This document shows positions 25,777-33,814 of a stretch of 64,000 nucleotides of DNA, piece after piece. This DNA comes from CBDCCV01 sp965215025. Its GTDB lineage: Bacteria > Bacteroidota > Rhodothermia > Rhodothermales > Salinibacteraceae. Location of the stretch: assembly GCA_965215025.1 (NCBI GenBank), contig CBDCCV010000002.1, forward strand, positions 248,001 through 312,000. The letters run 5' to 3'. The notes below the pieces were generated by a model, which did not search any database, was not told where the DNA came from, and saw only the letters and a program-made list of their open reading frames with translations. Both the position numbers and the translations under genes were made by a program. Within the stretch, counting starts at the first letter, position 1. Every line of letters begins with the position of its first letter.

Positions 25777-26841
25777 TTACGCCGTCACGCGCACCTCGGC
25801 CGGAATGGCTGATGGATCAGCGAAGAAGCGGGGCAGCCTCTGTGCCAGGAGCGGCGCCGTGAGCAGCCCACGCGAGCCGAGGCCGGTGAACGCCCAGATC
25901 CGCGCGCGTCCCGGCAGCGGGCCGAGCACGGCGTCGCGCCGGCCTCGGCGCTTGACGCGCACGCCGGCTTTTTCGCTCAGCACCTCGGCCTCGGCGAGGG
26001 CTGGCAGCATCTTCGCCGCTTTCTCCAGGATGGCGCGCGTGGCCTTCCTCGTGGGGCGCAGGTGCTCGAACTCGTGCTCGTAGGAGCTGCCCACGACGAG
26101 CGCGTCCCCGTCCGGGACGACGTAGCCGTAGCCGGAGAGTGGGATCTGCAACGTCGCAAGCGCCAGCGGAAGGCGCACGCGCACCGTCTGCCCCTTGACG
26201 CCGTGCAAGCCCAGCGCCTCCATCTCAGGAAAATGTGTGTAACCTTGCCCAAGCGCTAAAAGCACACGCTCTCCCGCGATCCGTTCGCCCTCTTCGAGAT
26301 GAATGGCGGTGCCCCTGTCCTGTTCGTCCCAGCCGGTGACGCGCGCGCCGGTGCGCACCTCCGCTCCGCGCCGCTGGGCCGCCTGGAGAAGCGCCTCCAC
26401 AAACGACGGCACGTCCACCGCGCCACCAGAGCGGACGAGGAGCGCGCCGTGCAAAGCCTCGACGCCTGGCGCGTGAGCTTCGGCCTCGGTGGCGCTGAGC
26501 CAGGCCGCGTGCGCCGGATGCGCGGCGGCGTCTCGGAAGAAGCCGGCCTGCTTCGCGCTGCGGGCGGGGCGGAGGATACCCGTCTGCCGAAAAAGCTCCT
26601 CGGCGCCGGCGGCTTCAAGAAGCGCACGGAGCGCGTCGAGCGCCTCGGCGAAGCGCCAGGCCGGGCGCGCCTTGCGGCCCATGAGCGGGTTCGCCAATCC
26701 CGCCGCCGCGCCCGAGGCCCCGCCGCCCGGCGTTTCCGCTTCGAGGAGCAGCACGCGCTCGCCCGCGCGGCTGAGCGCGAGTGCCGCGCACGCGCCCGCC
26801 AATCCGCCGCCCGCGATGATCGTGTCCGCTTGCATCCGCAT
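25777..26841 (-). CDS. FAD-dependent oxidoreductase (DadA/MnmC2-like)
   Basis: 354 residues from the ATG at 26841; an upstream start at 26895 adds residues with no dinucleotide fold. The N-terminal Rossmann motif is ADTIIAGGGLAGACAALALSRAG, split as AGGGLAGAC and the following helix. Next comes the family segment GGGASGAAAGLANPLMGRKARPAW, here noted as GASGAAAGLANP. A second FAD region lies near residues 330-350 (WAFTGLGSRGLLTAPLLA). It resembles the glycine/D-amino-acid oxidase group that also includes the oxidase half of MnmC. Substrate unknown. It stands alone between aldolase and a divergent Uma2 gene. Confidence 0.8.
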   Translation of the reverse strand: MRMQADTIIAGGGLAGACAALALSRAGERVLLLEAETPGGGASGAAAGLANPLMGRKARPAWRFAEALDALRALLEAAGAEELFRQTGILRPARSAKQAGFFRDAAAHPAHAAWLSATEAEAHAPGVEALHGALLVRSGGAVDVPSFVEALLQAAQRRGAEVRTGARVTGWDEQDRGTAIHLEEGERIAGERVLLALGQGYTHFPEMEALGLHGVKGQTVRVRLPLALATLQIPLSGYGYVVPDGDALVVGSSYEHEFEHLRPTRKATRAILEKAAKMLPALAEAEVLSEKAGVRVKRRGRRDAVLGPLPGRARIWAFTGLGSRGLLTAPLLAQRLPRFFADPSAIPAEVRVTA

Positions 26842-26926
26842 GGTCTGTTGCGAAAAGACGGGCACCCCGCGCGGGGTCCGCCCGTTAAAGGCCAAACGCT
26901 CTTCTCTAATCGCTGCAGGTGCAGCA

Positions 26927-27547
26927 ATGGTTCAGCCACAGCCCGCCACGCCGGTCCGAGGCACGCCGCCGTGCGGCCCGATCACGTACGAGGAGTTCCT
27001 GGAATGGGCTGACGAGGACACGTGGGCCGAATGGGTCGATCACGAGGTTGTATTCATGAGTCCTCCTGCCACGCGCCACCAGCGTATCGCTGTCTTTCTT
27101 ACGCGCGTCATGGGCGCGTTTGTGGAAGAGAAGGAGTTGGGCGAGGTCCTTTCAGCGCCGTACCAGATGAAGCTCGAAAACGGCCGCGAGCCGGACGTGC
27201 TCTTCATCGCCGAAGCACACCGCGACCGCCTCAAGGACGTCTACCTCGACGGCCCGGCGGACCTCGTCGTCGAGATCGTCTCGCCGGAGAGCGGCCCGCG
27301 CGACCGGGGCGAGAAGTTCTACGAGTACGAGGCCGGCGGCGTCCCCGAGTACCGGCTCATCGATCCGCTGCGCGAGGCGCTGGAGGTGTACCGCCTCGAA
27401 GGCAAGCGTTACCGTCCTGTGCGGCCCGAGGCCGGCGGCGTCTACCGCTCCGAGGCCCTGCCCGGCTTCTGGCTGAAGGAGGAGTGGCTCTGGCAGGAGC
27501 CGCTCCCGAAAGTCTTCGACGTACTCCGCGAGTGGAAGCTTTTATGA
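26927..27547 (+). CDS. Uma2 family protein
   Basis: 206 residues from the ATG at 26927; the frame extends upstream only as antisense to the oxidoreductase. Family motifs: ITYEEFLEWADEDTWAEWVDHEV, noted in parts as YEEFLEW and WVDHEVVFM, then REPDVLFI with the metal-site Asp, LVVEIVSPES with its Glu, and GVPEYRLID. Same PD-(D/E)xK fold as the copy at 21.5 kb, but with only family-level similarity, so not a recent duplication. Role unknown. Confidence 0.87.
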   Translation: MVQPQPATPVRGTPPCGPITYEEFLEWADEDTWAEWVDHEVVFMSPPATRHQRIAVFLTRVMGAFVEEKELGEVLSAPYQMKLENGREPDVLFIAEAHRDRLKDVYLDGPADLVVEIVSPESGPRDRGEKFYEYEAGGVPEYRLIDPLREALEVYRLEGKRYRPVRPEAGGVYRSEALPGFWLKEEWLWQEPLPKVFDVLREWKLL

Positions 27548-27650
27548 GGGCTGGGGGAGTAGGGAAGAGGTAAGGGGGCGCACCCTCTTCGCCGCGCACC
27601 ACGCTACTGAACACGCCCCGTTCCCCCTTACCCGTTCCCCCGGAAGCCCT
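27548..27650. repeat. G-rich inverted repeat upstream of thiO
   Basis: Left arm words GGGGGAGTAGGGAAGAGG and TAAGGGGGCG; right arm the complementary CGCCCCGTTCCCCCTTACCC and GTTCCCCC. They pair imperfectly into a hairpin of ~28 bp arms. It fills the gap where a thiamine riboswitch might be expected, but the conserved THI elements (CTGAGA, ACCTGATC) are absent. Confidence 0.65.
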
Positions 27651-27652
27651 CT

Positions 27653-28798
27653 ATGAACCCTGTCGTCATCATCGGAGGAGGCGCCATCGGCCTGGCCGTG
27701 GGGTGGCGGATCGCGCGCGCGGGGCGGGCTGTGACGCTTTTCGAGAGGGGCGAGGCCGGGCGTGGCACGTCGTGGCTCGCCGCAGGGATGCTCGCGCCCG
27801 ATGCCGAAATACAATTCGAGGAAGAAGCCCTCTACGCGCTCAGCCGCGAGAGCCTGCGCCGCTGGCCCGCCTTCGCCGCCGATCTCGAAGAGGCCGCCGG
27901 CCACGGCGTGGACTACCGCACCGAAGGCACCTTCGTCGTGGCCGACGACCGCGACAGCGCCGAGGCCCTGCGCCGCCTCTACGACTTTCAGCAGGCGCGC
28001 GGCCTCGCCGTCGAGTGGCTCAGCGGCCCCGAGGCCCTGGAGCGCGAGCCGTTCCTGGCGCCGCGCCTCTCGGCGGCCGTCTTCGCGCCCGAAGACCATC
28101 AGGTGGACAACCGCCGCGTCCTGAAAGCGCTGCGGACGGCGTTCGAGAAAGCCGGTGGCACGCTGCGCGAGCACGCGCCCATCCGCGCCGTGGAGCCGGA
28201 CGACGAAGCGCCCTCCGTCGTCACCGAAGAGGGCGAGCGCGTGGAGGCTAAGCAGGTCGTCGTGGCGGCGGGCGTGTGGTCAGGGCAGATCGAAGGCTTG
28301 CCCAAAGGGGCGCAGCCGGCGGTGCGGCCGGTAAAGGGGCAGATGATCGAACTTCAAATGCGGCGGCCCTTCGGCCTCAAGCACGTCGTGCGCGGCCCTG
28401 GCGCCTACCTCGCGCCTAAGAGCGACGGCCGCCTCCTCGTGGGCGCCACGACGGAGGAGCGCGGCTTCGACACGGAGGTGACGGCGGGCGGCCTCTTTCA
28501 GCTTCTCGAAGGCGCCTGGGAGGTCGTGCCCGGCATCCTCGACCTCGCCGTGACGGATACCTGGGCGGGCCTGCGCCCGGCCTCGCGCGACCACGGGCCG
28601 CTCCTCGGGCGCCACCCCGCCGCGCCCGGCGTCGTCTTCGCCACGGGGCACTACCGGCACGGCATCCTGCTCACGCCCGTCACCGCCGAGGCGGTCGCCC
28701 GGCTCGTTCTTGGTGAAGGCGCCGGCGGAGAAACCTCGCCGCTCATCGCGCCGTTTTCTCCGGCCCGTTTCCGCAAGACGTCTTCGCCCCCGGCATGA
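27653..28798 (+). CDS. thiO: Glycine oxidase ThiO
   Basis: 381 residues. FAD-dependent oxidation of glycine to the imine that ThiG uses to build the thiamine thiazole. The N-terminal nucleotide fold is PVVIIGGGAIGLAVGWRIA (residues 4-22). The family segment GTSWLAAGMLAPDAE follows near residue 40, the PVKGQMIEL strand near 230, and the C-terminal FATGHYRHGILLTPVTAE loop near 330-350. It begins a tight operon: its stop overlaps the thiS start by 4 bp (ATGA), followed by thiG. Confidence 0.93.
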   Translation: MNPVVIIGGGAIGLAVGWRIARAGRAVTLFERGEAGRGTSWLAAGMLAPDAEIQFEEEALYALSRESLRRWPAFAADLEEAAGHGVDYRTEGTFVVADDRDSAEALRRLYDFQQARGLAVEWLSGPEALEREPFLAPRLSAAVFAPEDHQVDNRRVLKALRTAFEKAGGTLREHAPIRAVEPDDEAPSVVTEEGERVEAKQVVVAAGVWSGQIEGLPKGAQPAVRPVKGQMIELQMRRPFGLKHVVRGPGAYLAPKSDGRLLVGATTEERGFDTEVTAGGLFQLLEGAWEVVPGILDLAVTDTWAGLRPASRDHGPLLGRHPAAPGVVFATGHYRHGILLTPVTAEAVARLVLGEGAGGETSPLIAPFSPARFRKTSSPPA

Positions 28799-29025
28799 CC
28801 ACGCAAACCGATTCGCTCTCCGTCACCGTCAACGGCGAGCAGAAAACGCTCCCGCCCGGCGCCACCATCGCCGACGTGCTCCGAGGGTTGGACCTCGACC
28901 CCGAAACCGCGCAAGGCATCGCCGTAGCCGTGGGCGACGAGGTCGTCCGCAAAGAGGCGTGGGGCGAGCGGGCGCTCGAAGAAGGCGCGCGCGTTGAGGT
29001 CATCACGGCGCAGCAGGGCGGATGA
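28795..29025 (+). CDS. thiS: Sulfur carrier protein ThiS
   Basis: 76 residues with a ubiquitin-like fold. Core motifs are SVTVNGEQKTLPPGATIADVL, here noted as VNGEQKTLPPG, and EEGARVEVITAQQGG. It ends in the required Gly-Gly, whose carboxylate is adenylated and thiocarboxylated to carry sulfur to ThiG. It overlaps thiO by 4 bp, so the two are translationally coupled. The adenylating enzyme ThiF is not in this window. Confidence 0.95.
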   Translation: MTTQTDSLSVTVNGEQKTLPPGATIADVLRGLDLDPETAQGIAVAVGDEVVRKEAWGERALEEGARVEVITAQQGG

Positions 29026-29067
29026 GGGCGATTTTCGATTGGTGACTTTGGATTTCTGATTGAGACT
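29026..29067 (+). repeat. TTTGGATTTCTGATTG-type repeat before thiG
   Basis: Words GATTTTCGATTGG and GACTTTGGATTTCTGATTG fill the thiS-thiG gap. A diverged copy lies at about 30140-30163, inside the tnpA-tenI/thiE frame. Confidence 0.5.
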
Positions 29068-29880
29068 ATGCCTGAGACGCTGCAAAACGGTCAAGCAAAG
29101 GAGAAAGAAGCGCTGCGCTTTGGCGAGCACACGTTCCAGTCGCGCCTCTTAGTGGGGACGAGCGGCTATCCGAACCCGCAGGTAATGCTCGACGCGCTTG
29201 AAGCCGCCGGGGCCGAACTCGTCACCGTCGCCATTCGCCGCGTGAACACCGAAGACCTCGGCGGCTCGCCGCTCGAACTCCTGCGCGAGAACGGCTACCG
29301 GCTCTTGCCGAACACGGCGGGCTGCTTCACGGCCAAAGAGGCCGTCCTCGTGGCGCAGCTCGCCCGCGAGGCGCTCGACACTGACCTCATCAAGCTCGAA
29401 GTCATCGGCGACGACGAGACGCTGCTGCCGGATGTGGAGCAGCTTCTGCGGGCCGCCAAAGAACTCATCGACGACGGCTTCACCGTGCTGGCCTACTCGA
29501 ACGACGACCCCATCACCTGCCGCAAGCTGGCCGACCTCGGCTGCGCGGCGGTGATGCCGTTGGCCTCGCCCATCGGCAGCGGCATGGGGCTGGTCAACCC
29601 GTACAACCTGCGCCTCATCCGCGAACTCGTGTCGGAAGAAACGCCGCTGATTGTGGACGCCGGCATCGGCACGGCCTCGGACGCGGCCCTGGCGATGGAA
29701 CTGGGCTACGACGGCGTCTTGCTCAACACAGCCATCGCCGGGGCGCAGCATCCCGTGGAGATGGCCCGCGCCATGCGCAAGGCCGTCGAGGCGGGCTACC
29801 ACGCGCGCCGCGCCGGGCGCATCCCGCGCCGCCTCTACGCCCAGGCCTCCTCGCCGATGGAAGGGCGTGTCGGGCACTGA
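29068..29880 (+). CDS. thiG: Thiazole synthase
   Basis: 270 residues with a TIM barrel. Forms the thiazole phosphate of thiamine from deoxyxylulose 5-phosphate, dehydroglycine and ThiS thiocarboxylate. SRLLVGTSGYPN opens the barrel. Lys109 in LIKLEVIGDD is the expected Schiff-base lysine. The phosphate-binding loops are AVMPLASPIGSG and PLIVDAGIGTASDAA. Third gene of the thi operon; 42 bp separate it from thiS. Confidence 0.95.
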   Translation: MPETLQNGQAKEKEALRFGEHTFQSRLLVGTSGYPNPQVMLDALEAAGAELVTVAIRRVNTEDLGGSPLELLRENGYRLLPNTAGCFTAKEAVLVAQLAREALDTDLIKLEVIGDDETLLPDVEQLLRAAKELIDDGFTVLAYSNDDPITCRKLADLGCAAVMPLASPIGSGMGLVNPYNLRLIRELVSEETPLIVDAGIGTASDAALAMELGYDGVLLNTAIAGAQHPVEMARAMRKAVEAGYHARRAGRIPRRLYAQASSPMEGRVGH

Positions 29881-29899
29881 CGATTTTGAATGGGGTGTG

Positions 29900-30140
29900 A
29901 CAATCCACCGTCTATGACGGTGGTGACGTGTGTTCGGCTGTGCCGTAAGTTGGCGGTATGGCAGAAGGAGAGCGCAAGGGCAAATATCGCAAGCTCACGC
30001 ACACGGTTTACCAGTGCAACTATCACATCGTCTGGGTGCCGAAGTACCGCTACCGGGTTCTCGAAGGGCCAATCAGGGAGGCCGTCGAGCACGACACGAG
30101 AGTGCTGTGCAGTTGGAGGGGGGTCGAGGTCATGGAATTG
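29900..30140 (+). mobile_element. Remnant of an IS200/IS605 element: left-end hairpin plus tnpA start
   Basis: A subterminal hairpin (CCACCGTC at 29905-29912, TAT, GACGGTGG at 29916-29923) of the kind recognised by Y1 transposases lies ~35 bp before an ATG at 29958. The ~61 codons after it match the start of IS200-type TnpA. The remainder of the element, including the catalytic HUH and Tyr motifs and the right end, is missing. Downstream DNA is the tenI/thiE gene. Confidence 0.75.
29958..30140 (+). pseudogene. Truncated IS200-type transposase fused in frame to tenI/thiE
   Basis: From the ATG at 29958 the frame reads MAEGERKGKYRKLTHTVYQC, then NYHIVWVPKYRYRVLEG, then VEHDTRVLCSWRGVEVMEL. This is the conserved N-terminus of IS200 TnpA (HTVY..NYHIVW.PKYR). 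Homology stops about where the HUH motif (DHVHL) should follow, and the frame runs without a stop into the tenI/thiE protein, 279 codons in all. The transposase fragment cannot be active. Confidence 0.78.
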
Positions 30141-30797
30141 GCGACCTTAGATTTCGGATTGGCAGGCTCCGGCGGAGGCCACCGGCTGCCGCCCCGGCTG
30201 GTGCTCATCGCGGACGGCTTCACGGACGAAGCGGTGGCCGAGCGCGCGGTAGCTGCCGCAGAAGCCGGCGTGCGCTGGGTGCACCTGCGCGACCACGGCG
30301 CTTCCGCAGAGGCGTTCGGCGCGGCGGCGCGGCGTCTGGCGGAACGCTTGCGTAGGGCAGGCGCCGTCGTCTCGGTGAACGCGCGGGCGGACGTGGCGCG
30401 GCGGCTGGGCGCGGGGCTGCACCTGGGGCGGCGCGGGCTGCCCGTGGCCGAGGCGCGGCAAGTGCTTGGCGAAAAAACGCCTATCGGCTTCTCGGCGCAC
30501 GATTTTTCTGAAGGCGAGCAGGCCGTGCGCGGCGGAGCGGACTACCTCTTCTTCAGCCCCATTTTCCCGACGATGAGCAAGCCGGAGCATCCGGGCGCGG
30601 GCCTCGACGCGCTCGCCTCGTTCTGCGCCGCCTTTCCAGAGATACCCGTGTTCGCCCTCGGTGGCGCGACGCCGGAACGCGTGGCGGCGTGCCGCGAGGC
30701 CGGCGCGTACGGCGTGGCCGTCCTCTCCGGCCTCCTCCATGCGCCCGATCCGCAGGACGCCGCGCGCCGCTACCTCGCCGCGCTGCAAACGGCGTGA
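30132..30797 (+). CDS. Thiamine phosphate synthase / TenI-family protein
   Basis: Up to 221 residues if the ATG at 30132 is used, but that ATG belongs to the transposase remnant. Other starts are TTG at 30159 and GTG at 30201. TIM-barrel motifs: RLVLIADGF, WVHLRDHG, GFSAHDFSEGE, DYLFFSPIFPTMSKP, PVFALGGATPERVAACREAGA. The ThiE lysine after LR and the GQ(D/E)D acid are replaced (LRDHG, HLGRRGLP), which favours the thiazole tautomerase TenI over ThiE. TenI sits with thiO-S-G in the Bacillus ten-thi operon, which supports this. It may now be made as a TnpA fusion from 29958. Confidence 0.8.
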   Translation: MELATLDFGLAGSGGGHRLPPRLVLIADGFTDEAVAERAVAAAEAGVRWVHLRDHGASAEAFGAAARRLAERLRRAGAVVSVNARADVARRLGAGLHLGRRGLPVAEARQVLGEKTPIGFSAHDFSEGEQAVRGGADYLFFSPIFPTMSKPEHPGAGLDALASFCAAFPEIPVFALGGATPERVAACREAGAYGVAVLSGLLHAPDPQDAARRYLAALQTA

Positions 30798-30890
30798 CGA
30801 CTGACGATAGACGGCCGACGACGCGGGCGCAGGCAAGCGCGGCACCTTCTCCGTCGTTGGCCGTCGGTGATCCGTCGTCTTCATTAACCC
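30798..30890. repeat. GACGACGGCC-type inverted repeat before thiD
   Basis: Left arm words GACGACTGACGATAGACGG and CCGACGACG; right arm CCGTCGTTGGCCGTCGG and TGATCCGTCGTC, its approximate complement. Non-coding hairpin of the same family as 24.5 and 49.0 kb. Confidence 0.6.
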
Positions 30891-30915
30891 CCACACTTAC
30901 GCGCACCTCAGCCGA

Positions 30916-31734
<819 letters not shown>

Positions 31735-31786
31735 TTAGAAGCCGCCGCGCCGGTCGCGCTTTCACGGATTTTGCAAACGATCCAGG

Positions 31787-31815
31787 TTGCGACGGCTGGC
31801 GCAGTAGCCTACATT
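31787..31815 (+). promoter_or_regulatory. Candidate promoter for tRNA-Arg
   Basis: TTGCGA (31787-31792), a 17-bp spacer, then TACATT (31810-31815). It lies ~40 bp before the tRNA. The leader between them holds a small hairpin (CCGCTGC/GCAGCGG, 31822-31845). Confidence 0.45.
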
Positions 31816-31853
31816 AACCGATCCGCTGCCAAGCAACGCAGCGGAAGAAACAC

Positions 31854-31930
<77 letters not shown>

Positions 31931-31941
31931 AGCGAGCAGAG

Positions 31942-31976
31942 CGCCCCGCCGCCTTCCGAAAGGCGCGGGGCGTTTT
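31942..31976 (+). terminator. Terminator after tRNA-Arg
   Basis: Stem CGCCCCGC-CGCCTT pairing with AAGGCG-CGGGGCG (one bulged C), followed by TTTT. It starts 12 bp after the tRNA CCA. Confidence 0.88.
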
Positions 31977-32064
31977 GCGTTGCGGATCGGCTTCGGCGGC
32001 AGGCTTGAACCTTTCAGGGGGCTAAGCCTGGAAGGTTTCTTTTGGGAGCGTATCGCCGGCCGAA

Positions 32065-33075
32065 CTAATGGATCGCCTCCAGGCGGCGTTCGGCTACGAC
32101 GGCCGCGCCCACCGGCCCGGCGTCGTCGCCCAACTCCGACGGCACGATGCGGATCTTCTCGGCGTCCTGCTGGAGGAGGTAGTGCGCGCGTGCGGTCTCG
32201 ATCACGGGTTCGAGGAACGGCGCTCTAAGCTGCTCCACCAGCCCGCCGCCAAAGACGATCACCTCCGGGTCGAGCGTGTTGACGAGGTTGGCCGTGAGCA
32301 GGCCCAGGTGGTACTGCGCCGTCTGAACCGCCTCTTCCATGAGCGCGTCGCCCTGCTGGAGCGCCTCGTCCACCACGCTGCTCGAAAGGCGATGCTTGCC
32401 CTTGGCCTCCATCACCTCCGGGACGATGCTCGTGCGGCCTTTGTCCATCTCTTCACGGATCATCTTCATCATGGCCGTTTTGCTGGCGTAGGCCTCGACG
32501 CATCCTTCGCGCCCGCAGCCGCAGCGCCGCCCGTGCGGCTGCACCACCGTGTGGCCGACCTCGCCCGCGCCGCCCCGGAAGCCGTAGTGGATCTGCCCGC
32601 CTAAGACCAGGGCGCCGCCGATCCCCGTGCCCACGAAGATGCCCACCACGTCGCGCGCGCCCTGCCCGGCCCCGTAGGCGTACTCGCCCAGCACGCCGAT
32701 GTTGACGTCGTTGTCCACGAACACCGGCAGGCCGAACCGCTCGCCAAGCGGCTCGCCGAGCGCGACGTCTTTCCAGTCGAGGTTCGGCGCGTGGCGGACG
32801 ACGCCGCGCTCGGTGTCTATCGTGCCCGGCGCCCCGATGCAGAGCGCGTCGAAGTCCGACGCCTCGGCGTCCGCCTTTTCGATCATCTCGCGCACGGTGG
32901 CCTCGATGTGGCCGATGACGGCCTCGGCGCCTTCCCTGGCTCTCGTTTTCTGCTTCGCGGACGCGAGCACCTCGCCGCCGCGCACCGCCGCCGCCTCGAT
33001 GTTCGTGCCGCCGAGGTCCACGCCTATGATGAGCGGATGCGTTTCCGGCCTGTCGTTGTTCTTTGCTGGAGGCAT
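32065..33075 (-). CDS. ROK-family kinase (glucokinase-like)
   Basis: 336 residues from the ATG at 33075. A frame running up to 33186 would add a leader encoded partly by a duplicated 22-bp unit. The ATP-binding motif is LIIGVDLGGTNIEAA (residues ~15-30), the catalytic Asp lies in FVDNDVN, and the phosphate loop is GIFVGTGIGGALV. The ROK signature includes a zinc-binding RRCGCGREGCVE near residue 195. Likely phosphorylates glucose or a related hexose with ATP; regulator-type ROK proteins have an extra HTH domain that is absent here. Divergent from the GNAT gene across 87 bp. Confidence 0.9.
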   Translation of the reverse strand: MPPAKNNDRPETHPLIIGVDLGGTNIEAAAVRGGEVLASAKQKTRAREGAEAVIGHIEATVREMIEKADAEASDFDALCIGAPGTIDTERGVVRHAPNLDWKDVALGEPLGERFGLPVFVDNDVNIGVLGEYAYGAGQGARDVVGIFVGTGIGGALVLGGQIHYGFRGGAGEVGHTVVQPHGRRCGCGREGCVEAYASKTAMMKMIREEMDKGRTSIVPEVMEAKGKHRLSSSVVDEALQQGDALMEEAVQTAQYHLGLLTANLVNTLDPEVIVFGGGLVEQLRAPFLEPVIETARAHYLLQQDAEKIRIVPSELGDDAGPVGAAVVAERRLEAIH

Positions 33076-33098
33076 GTCGTTGTTCTTTGCTGGAAGGA
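33052..33098. repeat. Tandem 22-bp duplication at the ROK kinase start
   Basis: The unit TGTCGTTGTTCTTTGCTGGA is present twice in direct tandem. It spans the kinase ATG, so the N-terminus begins with one copy of PAKNND, and the upstream extension would encode another. Confidence 0.8.
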
Positions 33099-33162
33099 GA
33101 AGGCGCAGGTGCCGCACGGCACTCACCAAGCCAAGCGCGGCCCGCAAGGTCGTAGAAAACGT

Positions 33163-33642
33163 ATGCAGAAAAAAAGCAAAAAGCACGTCGTCACCGTCCG
33201 CCCGGCCAAGGCCGAGGACGCCGAGGCGCTCGTGCGATTCGCACGTGCCATGGCCCGCGAGACGGAAGGCAAGGCGCTCACCGGCACCGTGGAAGAGGGG
33301 GTGCGGGCGCTGCTCGACACCCCGCGCTACGGCTTCTACCTCGTCGCCGAGGTGGACGGCGCGCGCGCTGGCGCGCTCATGGTGACGTACGAGTGGAGCG
33401 ACTGGCGCGGCGGCCTCCTCTGGTGGATTCAGAGCGTGTACGTCCGCCCGGCGTACCGGCGGCGGGGCGTGTTCGCGGCGCTTTACGAGGCCACCCGCGC
33501 GCGCGCCGAGGCCGATGCGGAGGTGTGCGGGCTGCGCCTCTACGTCGAAAAAGACAATCGCGCAGCGCGGAAAACGTACGAAGCGCTGGGGATGAAGGCG
33601 ACGGCGTACCGGCTCTACGAAACCTTCTTCACGGAGGAATGA
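33163..33642 (+). CDS. GNAT family N-acetyltransferase
   Basis: 159 residues from the ATG at 33163. Transfers an acetyl group from acetyl-CoA; the acceptor is unknown. Motif A is visible as QSVYVRPAYRRRGVFAALYEA near residues 88-108 (pyrophosphate loop RRRGVF), noted in pieces. The C-terminal motif B region is LYVEKDNRAARKTYEALGM, common to amino-group acetyltransferases. Lys-rich first ten residues. Monocistronic; the gap after it has a small GCCGGG-TTTAT-GCCCGGC hairpin. Confidence 0.88.
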   Translation: MQKKSKKHVVTVRPAKAEDAEALVRFARAMARETEGKALTGTVEEGVRALLDTPRYGFYLVAEVDGARAGALMVTYEWSDWRGGLLWWIQSVYVRPAYRRRGVFAALYEATRARAEADAEVCGLRLYVEKDNRAARKTYEALGMKATAYRLYETFFTEE

Positions 33643-33745
33643 GGCTGGGTGCCGGGTTTATGCCCGGCTTCCGCCGCCGACGCCGGGGATGCTTTTTGGC
33701 ATTGCAACTAAGCACGGGGATGCGTAACGTCCGCCCACCTTTACG

Positions 33746-33781
33746 CGACCGGGCCGCCTCTGCGGACGAGGCGCCCGGTCG
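33746..33781 (+). promoter_or_regulatory. Strong hairpin in the susC leader
   Basis: CGACCGGGC-CGCCTC (33746-33760) pairs with GAGGCG-CCCGGTCG (33768-33781) around a 7-nt loop with one bulge, 34 bp before the susC ATG. There is no T run directly after it. It may end the upstream transcript or shape the susC leader. Confidence 0.6.
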
Positions 33782-33814
33782 GAAGCGCTTTCTTAACCTT
33801 TTTCCGGTTTCGTG

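Noticed and set aside
27548..27652. Possible thiamine riboswitch before thiO
   Set aside because: The conserved CTGAGA and ACCTGATC elements are absent; the gap is a G-rich inverted repeat.
29900..30140. Intact IS200 element
   Set aside because: Only the left hairpin and ~61 codons remain; the HUH and catalytic Tyr regions and a right end are not present.
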